Assembly (NCBI RefSeq): GCF_900249755.1
Contig: NZ_LT976854.1
Span: 1,197,322-1,261,321 of the forward strand
Reading direction: 5' to 3'
Source: Cupriavidus taiwanensis
GTDB taxonomy: Bacteria; Pseudomonadota; Gammaproteobacteria; Burkholderiales; Burkholderiaceae
Length of the DNA stretch: 64,000 nucleotides
Part shown: one piece after another, positions 8,533-17,083 of the stretch
How positions within the stretch are numbered: position 1 is the stretch's first letter
Layout of the letters: every line of letters starts with the position of its first letter
The notes under the pieces: model-generated
Database searches by the model: none
The model's input: only the letters and a program-made list of their open reading frames with translations
What the model was told of the DNA's origin: nothing
Translations under genes and position numbers: made by a program

Positions 8533-9170
8533 GCACCGCCCCCGCCTGCCCGCTGCAGGAGCGCTTTGTCGCGCTCTGGACCCTGGCGGGCGGCACCCGC
8601 GCGGCGGATGCGTATGCCGACCTGGCGCGCTGCTACAGCGAGCCGGCGCGGCACTACCATACGCTGGACCATGTGCGCCGCTGCCTGCAGGACCTCGACT
8701 GGGCCCGCAGCGCGATACCGGATGCCGCCGACGTCGAACTGGCGCTGTGGTGCCATGACGTCATCTACGTGCCCGGCGCCGCCGACAACGAAGCGCGCAG
8801 CGCCGCGTGGCTGCGGCACTGGTCGGCCGGCACCGTCACCGCCGCCGGGCGCGTTGCCGCGCTGATCCTGGAAACCACGCACGCCGACGTGCCGGCCAGC
8901 CTGGCCGGGCGCTTCACCGCCGACATCGACCTGGCCGCGCTGGGATACAGCCGCGCGCGCTTCGAGGACAACGGCGCGCGCCTGCGCGCCGAGCGCACCG
9001 ACCTGGACGATGCCGCCTACGACGCCGCCGAGCGGGCCTTCCTGCAGCGCCTGCTGGACAGTCCCCGCATCTATGCCACCGACCTGTTCCAGTCGCGCTA
9101 TGAGGCGCAGGCGCGCGCCAACCTGGCGTGGCGGCTGGCGCAGCCGGCGCCTACAGGAATTCGCCGGTGA
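8529..9170 (+). CDS. predicted metal-dependent HD phosphohydrolase
   Basis: 213 residues. Family marks are RHYHTLDH (residues 41-48) and WCHD (74-77), the metal-ligand pattern of small stand-alone HD-domain proteins sometimes annotated as predicted metal-dependent HD-superfamily phosphohydrolases. A later acidic helix includes TADIDLAALG. The substrate is unknown; nucleotides are a reasonable guess for the superfamily. The ATG overlaps the cyclase stop by four bases (ATGA), so it is translationally coupled to the cyclase and could limit its signal or process a nucleotide. Its 3' end overlaps the convergent patatin gene by 20 bases. Confidence 0.85.
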   Translation: MSTAPACPLQERFVALWTLAGGTRAADAYADLARCYSEPARHYHTLDHVRRCLQDLDWARSAIPDAADVELALWCHDVIYVPGAADNEARSAAWLRHWSAGTVTAAGRVAALILETTHADVPASLAGRFTADIDLAALGYSRARFEDNGARLRAERTDLDDAAYDAAERAFLQRLLDSPRIYATDLFQSRYEAQARANLAWRLAQPAPTGIRR

Positions 9171-10182
9171 TATCGACGCTCGAGCGCTGGCCCACGCAGT
9201 CATAGTTGCGCTCCAGCCAGGCGCTGGCGGCTTCCCGGCCCTTGTCGCGCAGCGCGCACAGGAAGTCCCAGTCGGCGTTGTACTTGGTCGAGACACCGAG
9301 CGCGGCCATGGTCTCGTCCGAGCGGATCGAATGGATCCACATCTCCTTCATCTCGTTGCGGTCGATCTTGCCTTGCTGGATCAGCGTGGTGACGAAGCCG
9401 ATCGCGCGCATCTCGCGCATCAGCGACGAGTTGAAGCTGACCTCGTTGACGCGGTTCAGGATCTCCGCCGCCGTGGTCGGCACGCCGCGGCGCACGATCG
9501 GGTTGATGTGGACGATCACGACATCGTGGGTCTGGCAGTGATAGATCAGCGGAAAGATCGCCGGGTTGCCGACATAGCCGCCGTCCCAGTAGTGCTGGCC
9601 GTCGATGCGGACCGCCTGGAACAGCGTCGGCACGCAGGCCGAGGCCAGCACCGCGTCGACGCTCAGGTCTTCCTGCGCAAAGATGCGGATGCGGCTGGTC
9701 TCGATATTGGTCGCGCACAGGTACAGCCGGATCGGGCAACGCTCGCGCAGCGCCGCGAAATCCACCTGGCCGAGCAGCACGTCGCGCAGCGGGTTGGCAT
9801 TGCCGGGATTGAACTGGTAGGGCGACAGCAGCCGCAGCGTGATGTCGGCCATCGCGTACAGCGGGGAATGGTTCAGCCCCAGCGTATGGCTGCCCTTGAA
9901 CCACGGCAGCCAGCGCAACGGGTTGAAGCGCTGCGCCGAGTGGGCGATGCCCTGCCAGAAGTCATGCAGCGCCTGGCGCGCGCCTGCGCTGCCGCCCTGC
10001 ATCAGGCCATAAGCCAGCACCGTGCCGTTCATGGCGCCGGCGCTGGTGGCGCTGACGCCTTCGATCTGCAGCCGGCCATCCTCCAGCAGGCGGTCCAGCA
10101 CGCCCCAGGTGAAGGCGCCATGCATGCCGCCGCCTTGCAAGGCCAGCGCCACGGGCTTGGCTTGGACAGGCGCGGGCGACAT
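9151..10182 (-). CDS. patatin-like phospholipase
   Basis: 343 residues. The patatin catalytic dyad is complete: an oxyanion loop GGGMHG (17-22), nucleophile Ser47 in SATSAGAM (the first Gly of GxSxG is Ala45), and the Asp of YWDGGYVGNP. It resembles bacterial RssA-type patatins and should hydrolyse acyl esters of lipids. The chosen ATG (10182) puts the first strand VALALQGGG near the N-terminus; the frame is open to 10269 but the extra part is not conserved-looking. AGGGA lies ~9 bases upstream. No signal peptide, so it is cytosolic or peripheral at the inner membrane. It converges on and overlaps the HD gene. Confidence 0.9.
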   Translation of the reverse strand: MSPAPVQAKPVALALQGGGMHGAFTWGVLDRLLEDGRLQIEGVSATSAGAMNGTVLAYGLMQGGSAGARQALHDFWQGIAHSAQRFNPLRWLPWFKGSHTLGLNHSPLYAMADITLRLLSPYQFNPGNANPLRDVLLGQVDFAALRERCPIRLYLCATNIETSRIRIFAQEDLSVDAVLASACVPTLFQAVRIDGQHYWDGGYVGNPAIFPLIYHCQTHDVVIVHINPIVRRGVPTTAAEILNRVNEVSFNSSLMREMRAIGFVTTLIQQGKIDRNEMKEMWIHSIRSDETMAALGVSTKYNADWDFLCALRDKGREAASAWLERNYDCVGQRSSVDITGEFL

Positions 10183-10332
10183 AGGTGTTTTCCCTTCGGT
10201 GGCGGCAAGGCGCCATGATCCAGTGTAGGGAAGAACCGGGCTGGCAGCGTAGGTTGGCGTGCGCGGCATGACACACAGCGCCGCGCCGGCGACCGTGGCA
10301 GCGGCATCACTTGCGCACGCGCCGGCGCCCGG

Positions 10333-12477
10333 CTACGCCAGCTCGAACCCATGCCGCGCCAGCGGCAGCGAGCGGATACGCTGGCCGGTGGCGGCAAACA
10401 GCGCATTGGCCAGCGCCGGCGCCAGCGTCGGCACCGCCGATTCGCCCACGCCGCCGATGCGCTCGCCGCCGGGCGCCAGCACTGCCTCGAAGCGCGGCGT
10501 CTGGGCCAGCCGCAACAGCGGGTAGTCGTGGAAGTTGGATTGCTGCACGCGTCCGTCGGCAATGGTGATCGCGCCCGACAGCGCCGCGCTCAGGCCCCAG
10601 ATGCTGGCGCCTTCGAGCTGGCGCTCGACCGTGGCGGGGTTGATCACGGTGCCGCAGTCGATGGCATTGACGATGCGGTGCAGCGTGATGCGCTGGCCCT
10701 GCACCGACAGCTCCACCACCGTGGCGCACAGCGATCCCCACGCCTGCGACAGCGCCACGCCGTGGAAGCGCCCGGCCGGCGCGTGGCCCCAGCCGACGTG
10801 CTGCGCCAGGCGCTGCAGCAGGCGCGCCGGACGCGGACGGTCGGCCAGCAGGCGCAGCCGGAACTGCAGCGGATCGGCGCCGGCGTGATGGGCCAGCTCA
10901 TCGATGAAGCTCTCGGCGAAGAACGCGTTCTGCGTATAGCCCACGCCGCGCCAGAAGCCGACCGGCACGGCGGTATTGACCATGGCGTGGCGCACGGACA
11001 GATGGGGCAGCGCGTAAGGCAGGTCCACCACCCCTTCGACCGACTTGGGGTCGACCCCGCCCTTGACCCGGTCCGGGAAGTTGCGGACATAGATCGACGA
11101 GCAGGCCAGGCGCGCCTCCAGCGCGCGGATGCCGGCCGCGTCCGGCGCCAGCACCGCGCTGAAGCGCGCCGCCGCCGCCGGGCGGTAGAAATCATGCTGG
11201 ATGTCTTCCTCGCGCGACCAGATCAGCTTGACCGGCTGACCCGCGGCCTTCGACGCCAGTGCGGCCTGGACAAAAACATCGAACTCCTCGCGCCGGCCAA
11301 AGCCGCCGCCGACGAAGGTCCCATGCACAACGATGCGTTCGGCGGGCAGGCCCAGCACGCCCGACAGCCGCTGCGCGATCTCGCCGCAAACCTGGGTCGG
11401 GCCCCAGATCTCGGCGCGGTCGGCGCGCACGTCGGCGGTGGCGTTCATCGGCTCCATGGTGGCGTGCGCGAGGTACGGCACTTCGTATTCAGCGGTGTAG
11501 GCCTGCGCGCCTTGCATCTGCGCTTCCGCATCGCCGTGGCGCAGCGCCACCGACGAAGCGCCGCGCGCGGCGTCGCGGTAGCCGGCCATCAGCGCCGCGT
11601 CGCCAACCGGTTCGCCCGGCGGCAGCTGCCAGTCGGGCCGCAGCGCGGCCAGGCCCTTGCGCGCGGTCCAGTAGCTGTCGGCCAGCACCACCACGGCATC
11701 GTCCAGCGGCACCACGCGCCGCACCCCGCGCAGCGCCAGCGCCGGCCGCGCATCGACCCGGCGCAGCCTGCCGCCGAAGGCCGGGCACGCCATCACCGAC
11801 CCCACCAGCATGCGCGGCACCTTGACGTCGACGCCGAATACCGCCGCGCCGCAAGTCTTCAGCGGAATATCGAGCCGGTCCGTCGGGCGGCCCAGCAGCT
11901 TCCAGTCGCGCGGGTCCTTCAGCGTGACGCTGGACGGGCGCGGCAGCGTGGCCGCGCGCGCGGCGAGCGCACCGTAGCCCAGCGCACGCCCGCTGGCCTC
12001 ATGCCGCACCACGCCCTGCACCGCGCGGCACTGCGCCACCGGTACGCCCCAGCCTTGCGCGGCGGCCTCGCGCAGCATCTCGCGCGCGGTGGCGCCGATG
12101 CGGCGCAGCGGCTCGAACGACCACCGCGCCGAGGTGCTGCTGGCGGTCGCCTGCACCTTGAACATGCGGTTGTTGTAGACCGGGTCGGTCGGCGCCAGTT
12201 CGGCGCGCACCTGGCGCCAGTCGCAGTCGAGTTCTTCGGCAATCAGCATCGGGGCGGAAGTCATCACGCCCTGGCCCAGCTCGGCCGACGGCACCATGAT
12301 GGTCACGCCGCCGTCGGCATCGATGCGCAGCCACGCGTTGATGTCGTCCGGGTCGCGCGCGGGCGCGCTGGCGTCGGCGGCCTTCGCCAGCGGCAGGTGG
12401 AAGCCCAGCACCAGCGCCGCGGGCACGGCGCCGGCGGCCTGCAGGAAACGGCGGCGGCTTGCGTGCGGATGGCTCAC
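10333..12477 (-). CDS. molybdenum hydroxylase large subunit (isoquinoline 1-oxidoreductase beta-type)
   Basis: 714 residues, GTG start overlapping the small-subunit stop by three bases, with GGGAGG upstream. It begins with a twin-arginine signal (SHPHASRRRFLQAAGAVP), as in periplasmic IorB-type enzymes. The molybdopterin-binding fold is clear: MVPSAELGQGVMTSAPMLI, VPYLAHATMEPMNATA, VHGTFVGGGFGRREEFD and, near the end, GVGESAVPTLAPALANAL with the catalytic Glu context. With the [2Fe-2S] subunit it hydroxylates an N-heterocycle or oxidises an aldehyde; the electron acceptor is probably a cytochrome or quinone. No third (cytochrome) subunit or XdhC-like maturation gene is in this window. The frame is open to 12891, but the extra N-terminus is a shadow of the small subunit. 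Confidence 0.92.
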   Translation of the reverse strand: MSHPHASRRRFLQAAGAVPAALVLGFHLPLAKAADASAPARDPDDINAWLRIDADGGVTIMVPSAELGQGVMTSAPMLIAEELDCDWRQVRAELAPTDPVYNNRMFKVQATASSTSARWSFEPLRRIGATAREMLREAAAQGWGVPVAQCRAVQGVVRHEASGRALGYGALAARAATLPRPSSVTLKDPRDWKLLGRPTDRLDIPLKTCGAAVFGVDVKVPRMLVGSVMACPAFGGRLRRVDARPALALRGVRRVVPLDDAVVVLADSYWTARKGLAALRPDWQLPPGEPVGDAALMAGYRDAARGASSVALRHGDAEAQMQGAQAYTAEYEVPYLAHATMEPMNATADVRADRAEIWGPTQVCGEIAQRLSGVLGLPAERIVVHGTFVGGGFGRREEFDVFVQAALASKAAGQPVKLIWSREEDIQHDFYRPAAAARFSAVLAPDAAGIRALEARLACSSIYVRNFPDRVKGGVDPKSVEGVVDLPYALPHLSVRHAMVNTAVPVGFWRGVGYTQNAFFAESFIDELAHHAGADPLQFRLRLLADRPRPARLLQRLAQHVGWGHAPAGRFHGVALSQAWGSLCATVVELSVQGQRITLHRIVNAIDCGTVINPATVERQLEGASIWGLSAALSGAITIADGRVQQSNFHDYPLLRLAQTPRFEAVLAPGGERIGGVGESAVPTLAPALANALFAATGQRIRSLPLARHGFELA

Positions 12478-12959
12478 GATGACGCCCTCCCCTTGGGATC
12501 GCCCGCGTTCTGCGCGGTGGCCGCGCGCAGGATGGCGCGCTCGATGCGCGGGTAGGTGCCGCAGCGGCACAGGTTGGTGATGCCGGCGCGGATATCCTCC
12601 GGCCGCGGCGACGGGTTGTCCTTCAGCCAGGCGCACGCGGCCATGATCATGCCCGACTGGCAATAGCCGCACTGCGGCACCTGCTCGGCAATCCACGCGC
12701 GCTGGACCGGGTGCGAATTGTCGGCCGACAATCCTTCGATGGTAGTAATGTCGGCACGCGCGACGGTGCCGACAGGCGTGATGCAGGCGCGCACGGCCTT
12801 GCCGTCGACATGCACGGTGCAGGCCCCGCACAGGCCGGCCCCGCAGCCGAACTTGGTGCCGGTATAGCCGAGGTAATCGCGCAGCACCCACAGCAGGGGC
12901 ATGTCGCGTTCGGCATCGACGGCGTGGCGCTTGCCGTTGATCTTCAACTGCAGTTTCAT
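12474..12959 (-). CDS. (2Fe-2S) small subunit of molybdenum hydroxylase (isoquinoline 1-oxidoreductase alpha-type)
   Basis: 161 residues, normal for this family. The plant-ferredoxin type cluster site is Cys39, 44, 47 and 59 (KFGCGAGLCGACTVH then RACI). The second cluster lies in the four-helix domain (PQCGYCQSGM and NLCRCGTYPRIERAI). It carries electrons from the molybdenum centre of the adjacent large subunit. It has no signal peptide and would be exported with the Tat-signal-bearing large subunit. The ATG at 12959 starts directly with the ferredoxin strand MKLQLKINGK; longer starts are rejected. The operon is divergent from a LysR regulator with an inverted repeat in between. Confidence 0.95.
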   Translation of the reverse strand: MKLQLKINGKRHAVDAERDMPLLWVLRDYLGYTGTKFGCGAGLCGACTVHVDGKAVRACITPVGTVARADITTIEGLSADNSHPVQRAWIAEQVPQCGYCQSGMIMAACAWLKDNPSPRPEDIRAGITNLCRCGTYPRIERAILRAATAQNAGDPKGRASS

Positions 12960-13050
12960 GGGGGTCTCCTCGTTGCGCACCGGCTTCGCAGCGGCCGGTT
13001 CGGTGCGGGCCAGTATCGGCCGCGCGGCATGGCAGGACAATCGACTTGTT

Positions 13051-13071
13051 TTGCCATCACCTGTGAGGCAA
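13051..13071. promoter_or_regulatory. inverted repeat TTGCC-N11-GGCAA (LysR-type site)
   Basis: An interrupted palindrome ten bases before the LysR start and ~90 bases before the divergent molybdenum hydroxylase operon. The position fits autoregulation and activation of the operon by the LysR protein at 13082; binding is inferred. Confidence 0.45.
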
Positions 13072-13081
13072 GATCACAGCC

Positions 13082-13969
13082 ATGATCCGCAGGCTCCCTT
13101 CGATGCAAGTGCTGCAGGCCTTTGCCGCCACCGCGCGCACGGGCAGCATGACGCGCGCCGCCGATGCCCTGTGCGTGACGCATGGCGCAATCAGCCGGCA
13201 TATCCGTGCGCTGGAGTCACAGCTTGGCTGCACCCTGTTCCTGCGCGCCGGCCGGCAACTGGAGCTGACCGCCGCCGGCCGCGAACTCGCCGACGACCTC
13301 GACCGCGCGCTGCGCGCGGTGGAGCTGTCGCTGGCCGGCGCGGCCGAGCGGCGCGCGCGCGAACGGCAGTCGCTGCATGTCAATGTCAGTCCCGAACTGG
13401 CCGCCGCGTGGCTGGTGCCCCGGCTGCCGCAACTGCGCGAGGCGCTGCCCGGCCTGGACCTGTCCATCGCCGCCAGCACCGAGGACCCCGACTTTGCCCG
13501 GTCGGACCTGGACGTCAGCCTGCGCTACGGGCCCGCGCCCTTTACCGGCTACCAGTGCCTGAAGCTGCTGGACGACGACATCATCGCGGTGTGCAGCCCC
13601 GCCTTCGCCCAGCGGCACGCCGGCATGACCGCGGCCGACGCTGCGCACCTGGCGCGGCTGCGGCACGCACGCTTCCGCTGGTCGCAGTGGGGGGCTGCGG
13701 CGGGGGTGGTACTGGATGAGCCGGAAGACGGCATCGTGTTCGACTGCCGCGCGCTGCTGATCGAAGCGGCGGCCAGTGGCATGGGGCTCGCGCTGACGCG
13801 TGCGTTGCTGGCGCGCGAGGCCATCGCCGCGGGGCGGCTGGTGCAGCCGCTGGCGGCCAGCTTTCCTGCCAGCCATAACTGCTACATCGTCTGGCGCGGG
13901 GATAATCCCAAGCAGGGGTTGATACGGCGGTTTGCGCAGTGGGTGCGGGAGGCGGCGGTGCGGGGGTGA
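13082..13969 (+). CDS. LysR-family regulator divergent from the molybdenum hydroxylase
   Basis: 295 residues. Winged helix at the N-terminus (PSMQVLQAFAATARTGSMTR, THGAISRHIRALE, LTAAGRELADDLDRAL), then the effector domain (LHVNVSPELAAAWLVPRLPQ, LDVSLRYGPAPFTGY), which resembles the GcvA subgroup. The ATG at 13082 is right after the TTGCC-N11-GGCAA inverted repeat. The divergent arrangement with the Ior-type genes (122-base gap) makes control of that operon the most likely role. The inducer would be the heterocycle or its oxidation product; that is inference. Confidence 0.9.
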   Translation: MIRRLPSMQVLQAFAATARTGSMTRAADALCVTHGAISRHIRALESQLGCTLFLRAGRQLELTAAGRELADDLDRALRAVELSLAGAAERRARERQSLHVNVSPELAAAWLVPRLPQLREALPGLDLSIAASTEDPDFARSDLDVSLRYGPAPFTGYQCLKLLDDDIIAVCSPAFAQRHAGMTAADAAHLARLRHARFRWSQWGAAAGVVLDEPEDGIVFDCRALLIEAAASGMGLALTRALLAREAIAAGRLVQPLAASFPASHNCYIVWRGDNPKQGLIRRFAQWVREAAVRG

Positions 13970-14007
13970 GCAAGGCTGTCTGCCTGGAGTGGCTCCCGCT
14001 TGTTTTG

Positions 14008-14050
14008 CTCCCCTCTCCCGCTTGCGGGAGAGGGGCCGGGGGTGAGGGCC
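14008..14050 (+). repeat. REP-like palindromic repeat, copy 1
   Basis: Core CTCTCCCGCTTGCGGGAGAG is a perfect hairpin, followed by GGGCCGGGGGTGAGGGC. The same element is common between genes in many GC-rich proteobacteria. Copies 1 and 3 point the same way. Confidence 0.85.
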
Positions 14051-14095
14051 GGCGGTGGCAATTGCGACAGCCTTCACTTCGTATGACGCTCCCCG

Positions 14096-14131
14096 CCCTC
14101 ACCCCAACCCTCTCCCGCAAGCGGGAGAGGG
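14096..14131 (-). repeat. REP-like palindromic repeat, copy 2 (inverted)
   Basis: Opposite orientation to copies 1 and 3: GCCCTCACCCC comes first, then the hairpin CTCTCCCGCAAGCGGGAGAG, whose loop-proximal bases CAAG complement the CTTG of the other copies. Confidence 0.85.
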
Positions 14132-14184
14132 AGTACCCAAGCGCGAATTGGAAAGCTCGAGGCAATGATGCCGCTGCCGGTTTT

Positions 14185-14226
14185 CTCCCCTCTCCCGCTT
14201 GCGGGAGAGGGGCCGGGGGAGAGGGC
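14185..14226 (+). repeat. REP-like palindromic repeat, copy 3
   Basis: Same orientation as copy 1 and nearly identical to it: CTCCCCTCTCCCGCTTGCGG with the hairpin core, then GGCCGGGGGAGAGGGCCGGC; GTGAGG of copy 1 is GAGAGG here. Confidence 0.85.
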
Positions 14227-14271
14227 CGGCGCATCAACGAAGTCAACCGCATCCCCCCGTACAAACCGCCC

Positions 14272-15762
14272 TCACCCCTGCCACACAGCCACATCATCCA
14301 ACGGATAAACCGGCCTGCTCACCTTCCGAAACGGAAACCGCTCATACCGCGAACTGGTGACCCCTTCCCCATCGCACTCCACCACCGCCCTGGCGATCGG
14401 CACGAACACCGGCCGGCAGTACATGCGCGACTTCAGCAGCAGGAACCTGGCCCGATGCGGATCGATGCCGATATGGGTGAAGATGCCCAGGTCCCAGTGC
14501 TCTTGCGGGGTCTCGGTCACGATCACCTGCGCCGCGCCGATATCGAGCAAGGCGGTGCGCCCCATGCGGATGCGCTGCCCGGTGTAGGTCGGCCCGGTGA
14601 TGGTGTACTCGCCGTCGCTGATCGCCGCGACCTTGCCGGTCAGCGGCCTGCTTTCCGGATAGATCTCCAGCTGCGGCAACGCCACCTTGTCGCCGACCGG
14701 CAGCGTGATGCTGGCGCCGACGCCGGCATCCACCAGCGCTGCCACCGCCTCCGGGTCGCACACCGGCCCGACCGCGATGCCGGTCAGTCCCTGCGCCAGC
14801 GCCTCGTGCAGCACCGCCATGTTGTCGCAGGTGCCGCCGGACATGCAGTTGTCGCCATGGTCGAGCAGCAGCACCGGTCCGCTTGCCGCGCCGTCGGAGC
14901 TATCCGCAAGCTGCGCGGCGCGCGCGATCGAGCTGGCCAGCGGCTCCGCGTGGTAGGCAAAGCCATCGCGCTCGGCCCACGCTTGCGCGGCGATCCGGCT
15001 GGCGACCTCGTCGGCCCTGGCCGGGTCGCCGTCGCTGACCACGATCACGCTCAGGCAGGGCGCGGCGATATCGGCCAGGCCGAAGCCCGCCAGCACCGAT
15101 ACTGCCAGCATGCCGTCCCGTTCGGCCTCGCGCGCCAGGGCCACGGCGCGCTGCATGGCGCCTTCGTCGGTACGGCTGCGCAGCGTGTGCGTGATCAGCG
15201 GCGGGCGCCGCCACGCCATCACCGGGCGCACGCGCCCGGTAACCATGTCCAGCAGCAGCCGTCCCGCGTGTGCGCCGGTTTCATACATGTCCACGTGCGG
15301 ATAGGTCTTGAAGCTGACCGCGATGTCGGCATGGTCAACCAGCGTCTGCGTGATATTGCCGTGCAGGTCCAGCGCGACCGCGACCGGCGCATGCGGCAGC
15401 ACGGTGCGCAGGCGCCGCAGCAGGTCGCCTTCGCCGTCATCGCTGTTCTCGGCCACCATTGCGCCATGCAGGTCGAGCATCACCGCATCGCAGCCTTCGG
15501 CGGCGGCGATGATGGTGTCGCACAGGTGCGTGTAGGCATCGGCGGCGACGCGGCCGCTCGGGTTGGCCGCGGCGATCACCGGCACCACGATCTCGGCGCC
15601 GGCGGCCTCGGCAAGGTCGATGAAGGCGGCCGCCGCGGTGCGGGTGCCCCTGGCGGCGCGACAGGCGGCGTCGCCATAAGTCGGCGTGAACGCAGCCAGC
15701 GGCGTCGGCACCGGTGAAAAGGTATTGGTCTCGTGATTGAGCCGGGCAATGAGGATCTTCAT
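14272..15762 (-). CDS. M81-family metallopeptidase (microcystinase C / MlrC-like)
   Basis: 496 residues, the usual length. The N-terminal half has the M81 marks: RLNHETNTFSP with a metal His-Glu, and LDLHGAMVAEN and VALDLHGNIT, which supply Asp/His ligands. FKTYPHVDMYETG and the later LDHGDNCMSGGTCDN complete the metal centre and the C-terminal domain. MlrC opens linearised microcystin tetrapeptides in sphingomonads; most homologues have unknown peptide or amide substrates. Here it is the last gene of an ABC-transporter operon and follows an N-carbamoyl-type amidohydrolase by ~20 bases, so it probably acts on an imported amide or peptide-like compound rather than on microcystin. Cytosolic. 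Confidence 0.92.
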   Translation of the reverse strand: MKILIARLNHETNTFSPVPTPLAAFTPTYGDAACRAARGTRTAAAAFIDLAEAAGAEIVVPVIAAANPSGRVAADAYTHLCDTIIAAAEGCDAVMLDLHGAMVAENSDDGEGDLLRRLRTVLPHAPVAVALDLHGNITQTLVDHADIAVSFKTYPHVDMYETGAHAGRLLLDMVTGRVRPVMAWRRPPLITHTLRSRTDEGAMQRAVALAREAERDGMLAVSVLAGFGLADIAAPCLSVIVVSDGDPARADEVASRIAAQAWAERDGFAYHAEPLASSIARAAQLADSSDGAASGPVLLLDHGDNCMSGGTCDNMAVLHEALAQGLTGIAVGPVCDPEAVAALVDAGVGASITLPVGDKVALPQLEIYPESRPLTGKVAAISDGEYTITGPTYTGQRIRMGRTALLDIGAAQVIVTETPQEHWDLGIFTHIGIDPHRARFLLLKSRMYCRPVFVPIARAVVECDGEGVTSSRYERFPFRKVSRPVYPLDDVAVWQG

Positions 15763-15781
15763 CGGGCAGTCCGTTCCAGTG

Positions 15782-17065
15782 TCATGGCCGCGTGGCGGCG
15801 CCGAGCATGGCGTGCAGCAGCACGTTGCAGCCGGCTTCCAGGTGCTCGGGCCGCGCGTCTTCGATTTCGTTGTGGCTGATGCCGTCCTTGCACGGCACGA
15901 AAATCATCGCCGCCGGGGCGACGCGGGCCAGGTAGACCGCGTCATGGCCGGCGCCGCTGATCACGTCCATGGCGGAATGGCCGAGCCGCTTCGCGCCGCT
16001 GCGCACCGCCTCGACCAGCCGCGCATCGAACGGCTGCGGCGGGAAGTACACCACCTGCCGCAGGTCGATGTCGATGCCGCTGCGCGCCGCCAGTGCCGCA
16101 ACCTGCGCGCGCAGCGCGGCGTCCATCGCCGACAGCACGGTGTCGTCGCCGGCGCGCAGGTCCACCGTCATCGCCACCTTGCCGGGAATGACGTTGCGCG
16201 AATCGGGATGCACGGCCAGGCAACCCACCGTGCCGCGGCCGTGCGGGGGATGATCGAGCGCGATGCGGTTGACCATGGCCACCAGCTCCGAAGCCGCCAG
16301 CAGCGCATCCTTGCGCAGCGCCATCGGCGTGGGCCCCGCATGCGCTTCCATCCCGGTCAGCACCACGTCGTACCAGCGCTGGCCGAGCGCGCCGCTGACC
16401 ACGCCGATGGTGGTGTCGTTGGCCTCCAGCACCGGCCCTTGCTCGATATGCGCTTCAAAGTAGGCGCCGACCGCACGCCCGCCGACCGGCTCCGGCCCGG
16501 CATAGCCGATGGCCTGCAGCGCCTGCCCGACGCTGATGCCATCGCGGTCGCGCTGCTGCAGCACGTCCGCCAGCTCGAACTCGCCGACGAACGCGCCCGA
16601 GCCCATCATCACCGGCACGAAGCGCGAGCCTTCCTCGTTGGTCCAGACCGCGACCTCGAGCGGGGCATCGGTGACGATGCCGGCATCAGCCAGCGTGCGC
16701 AGCACCTCGATGCCCGCGAACACGCCGTAGTTGCCGTCGAACTTGCCGCCGGTGGGCTGCGTGTCGATATGGCTGCCGGTCATCACCGGCGGCAGGGCAT
16801 CATCGCGCCCGGCGCGGCGCGCGAAGAGATTGCCGAGGGCATCGACGCGGATGGTGCATCCGGCCGCCGTGGCCTCGGCGATAAAGAAGTCGCGGCCCTG
16901 GCGGTCCAGCTCGGTCAGCGCCAGCCGGCATACGCCGCCCTTGGGCGTGGCGCCGATGGCGGCCAGGCGCATCAGGGTGTCCCACAGGCGCTGGCCATCG
17001 ATGCGCAGGTCAGTGCGCGCGCCGGCAGCGGCCGCTGCCGCGCGCGCAGCTTGCAAAGTCGTCAT
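15782..17065 (-). CDS. Zn-dependent amidohydrolase, allantoate/N-carbamoyl-L-amino acid hydrolase family
   Basis: 427 residues, M20 fold. Visible are GSHIDTQPTGGKFDGNYGVF (metal His and bridging Asp), WTNEEGSRF (Glu-Glu pair), and the dimerisation/substrate domain with EAHIEQGPVLE. GMEAHAGPTPM and SGAGHDAVYLAR (last metal His) follow. The family hydrolyses N-carbamoyl amino acids, ureidopropionate or allantoate, releasing ammonia and CO2. The ATG at 17065 is preferred to the one at 17077 because TGAGGA lies five bases before it. It follows the LivF-type gene by under 20 bases, so the ABC transporter likely imports its substrate, a ureido compound. Which one is unknown. Confidence 0.92.
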   Translation of the reverse strand: MTTLQAARAAAAAAGARTDLRIDGQRLWDTLMRLAAIGATPKGGVCRLALTELDRQGRDFFIAEATAAGCTIRVDALGNLFARRAGRDDALPPVMTGSHIDTQPTGGKFDGNYGVFAGIEVLRTLADAGIVTDAPLEVAVWTNEEGSRFVPVMMGSGAFVGEFELADVLQQRDRDGISVGQALQAIGYAGPEPVGGRAVGAYFEAHIEQGPVLEANDTTIGVVSGALGQRWYDVVLTGMEAHAGPTPMALRKDALLAASELVAMVNRIALDHPPHGRGTVGCLAVHPDSRNVIPGKVAMTVDLRAGDDTVLSAMDAALRAQVAALAARSGIDIDLRQVVYFPPQPFDARLVEAVRSGAKRLGHSAMDVISGAGHDAVYLARVAPAAMIFVPCKDGISHNEIEDARPEHLEAGCNVLLHAMLGAATRP

Positions 17066-17083
17066 GTCATTCCTCATCTCGGT

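Larger units (their letters stand above)
13970..14271. other. intergenic region filled with REP-like repeats
   Basis: A 302-base gap between the convergent ends of the LysR gene and the M81 peptidase gene. It holds three copies of one GC-rich palindromic repeat and no gene that I can support. Confidence 0.8.

Noticed and set aside
5068..10182. A canonical CBASS or Pycsar locus
   Set aside because: No CD-NTase, and Pycsar cyclases are small stand-alone proteins; the present cyclase is fused to STAND/TPR domains and the patatin is on the other strand. Kept only as a hypothesis.
10333..12891. An 852-codon frame suggesting a fused molybdenum hydroxylase
   Set aside because: The extra N-terminus is a shadow of the [2Fe-2S] subunit; the GTG with Tat signal at 12477 is the real start.
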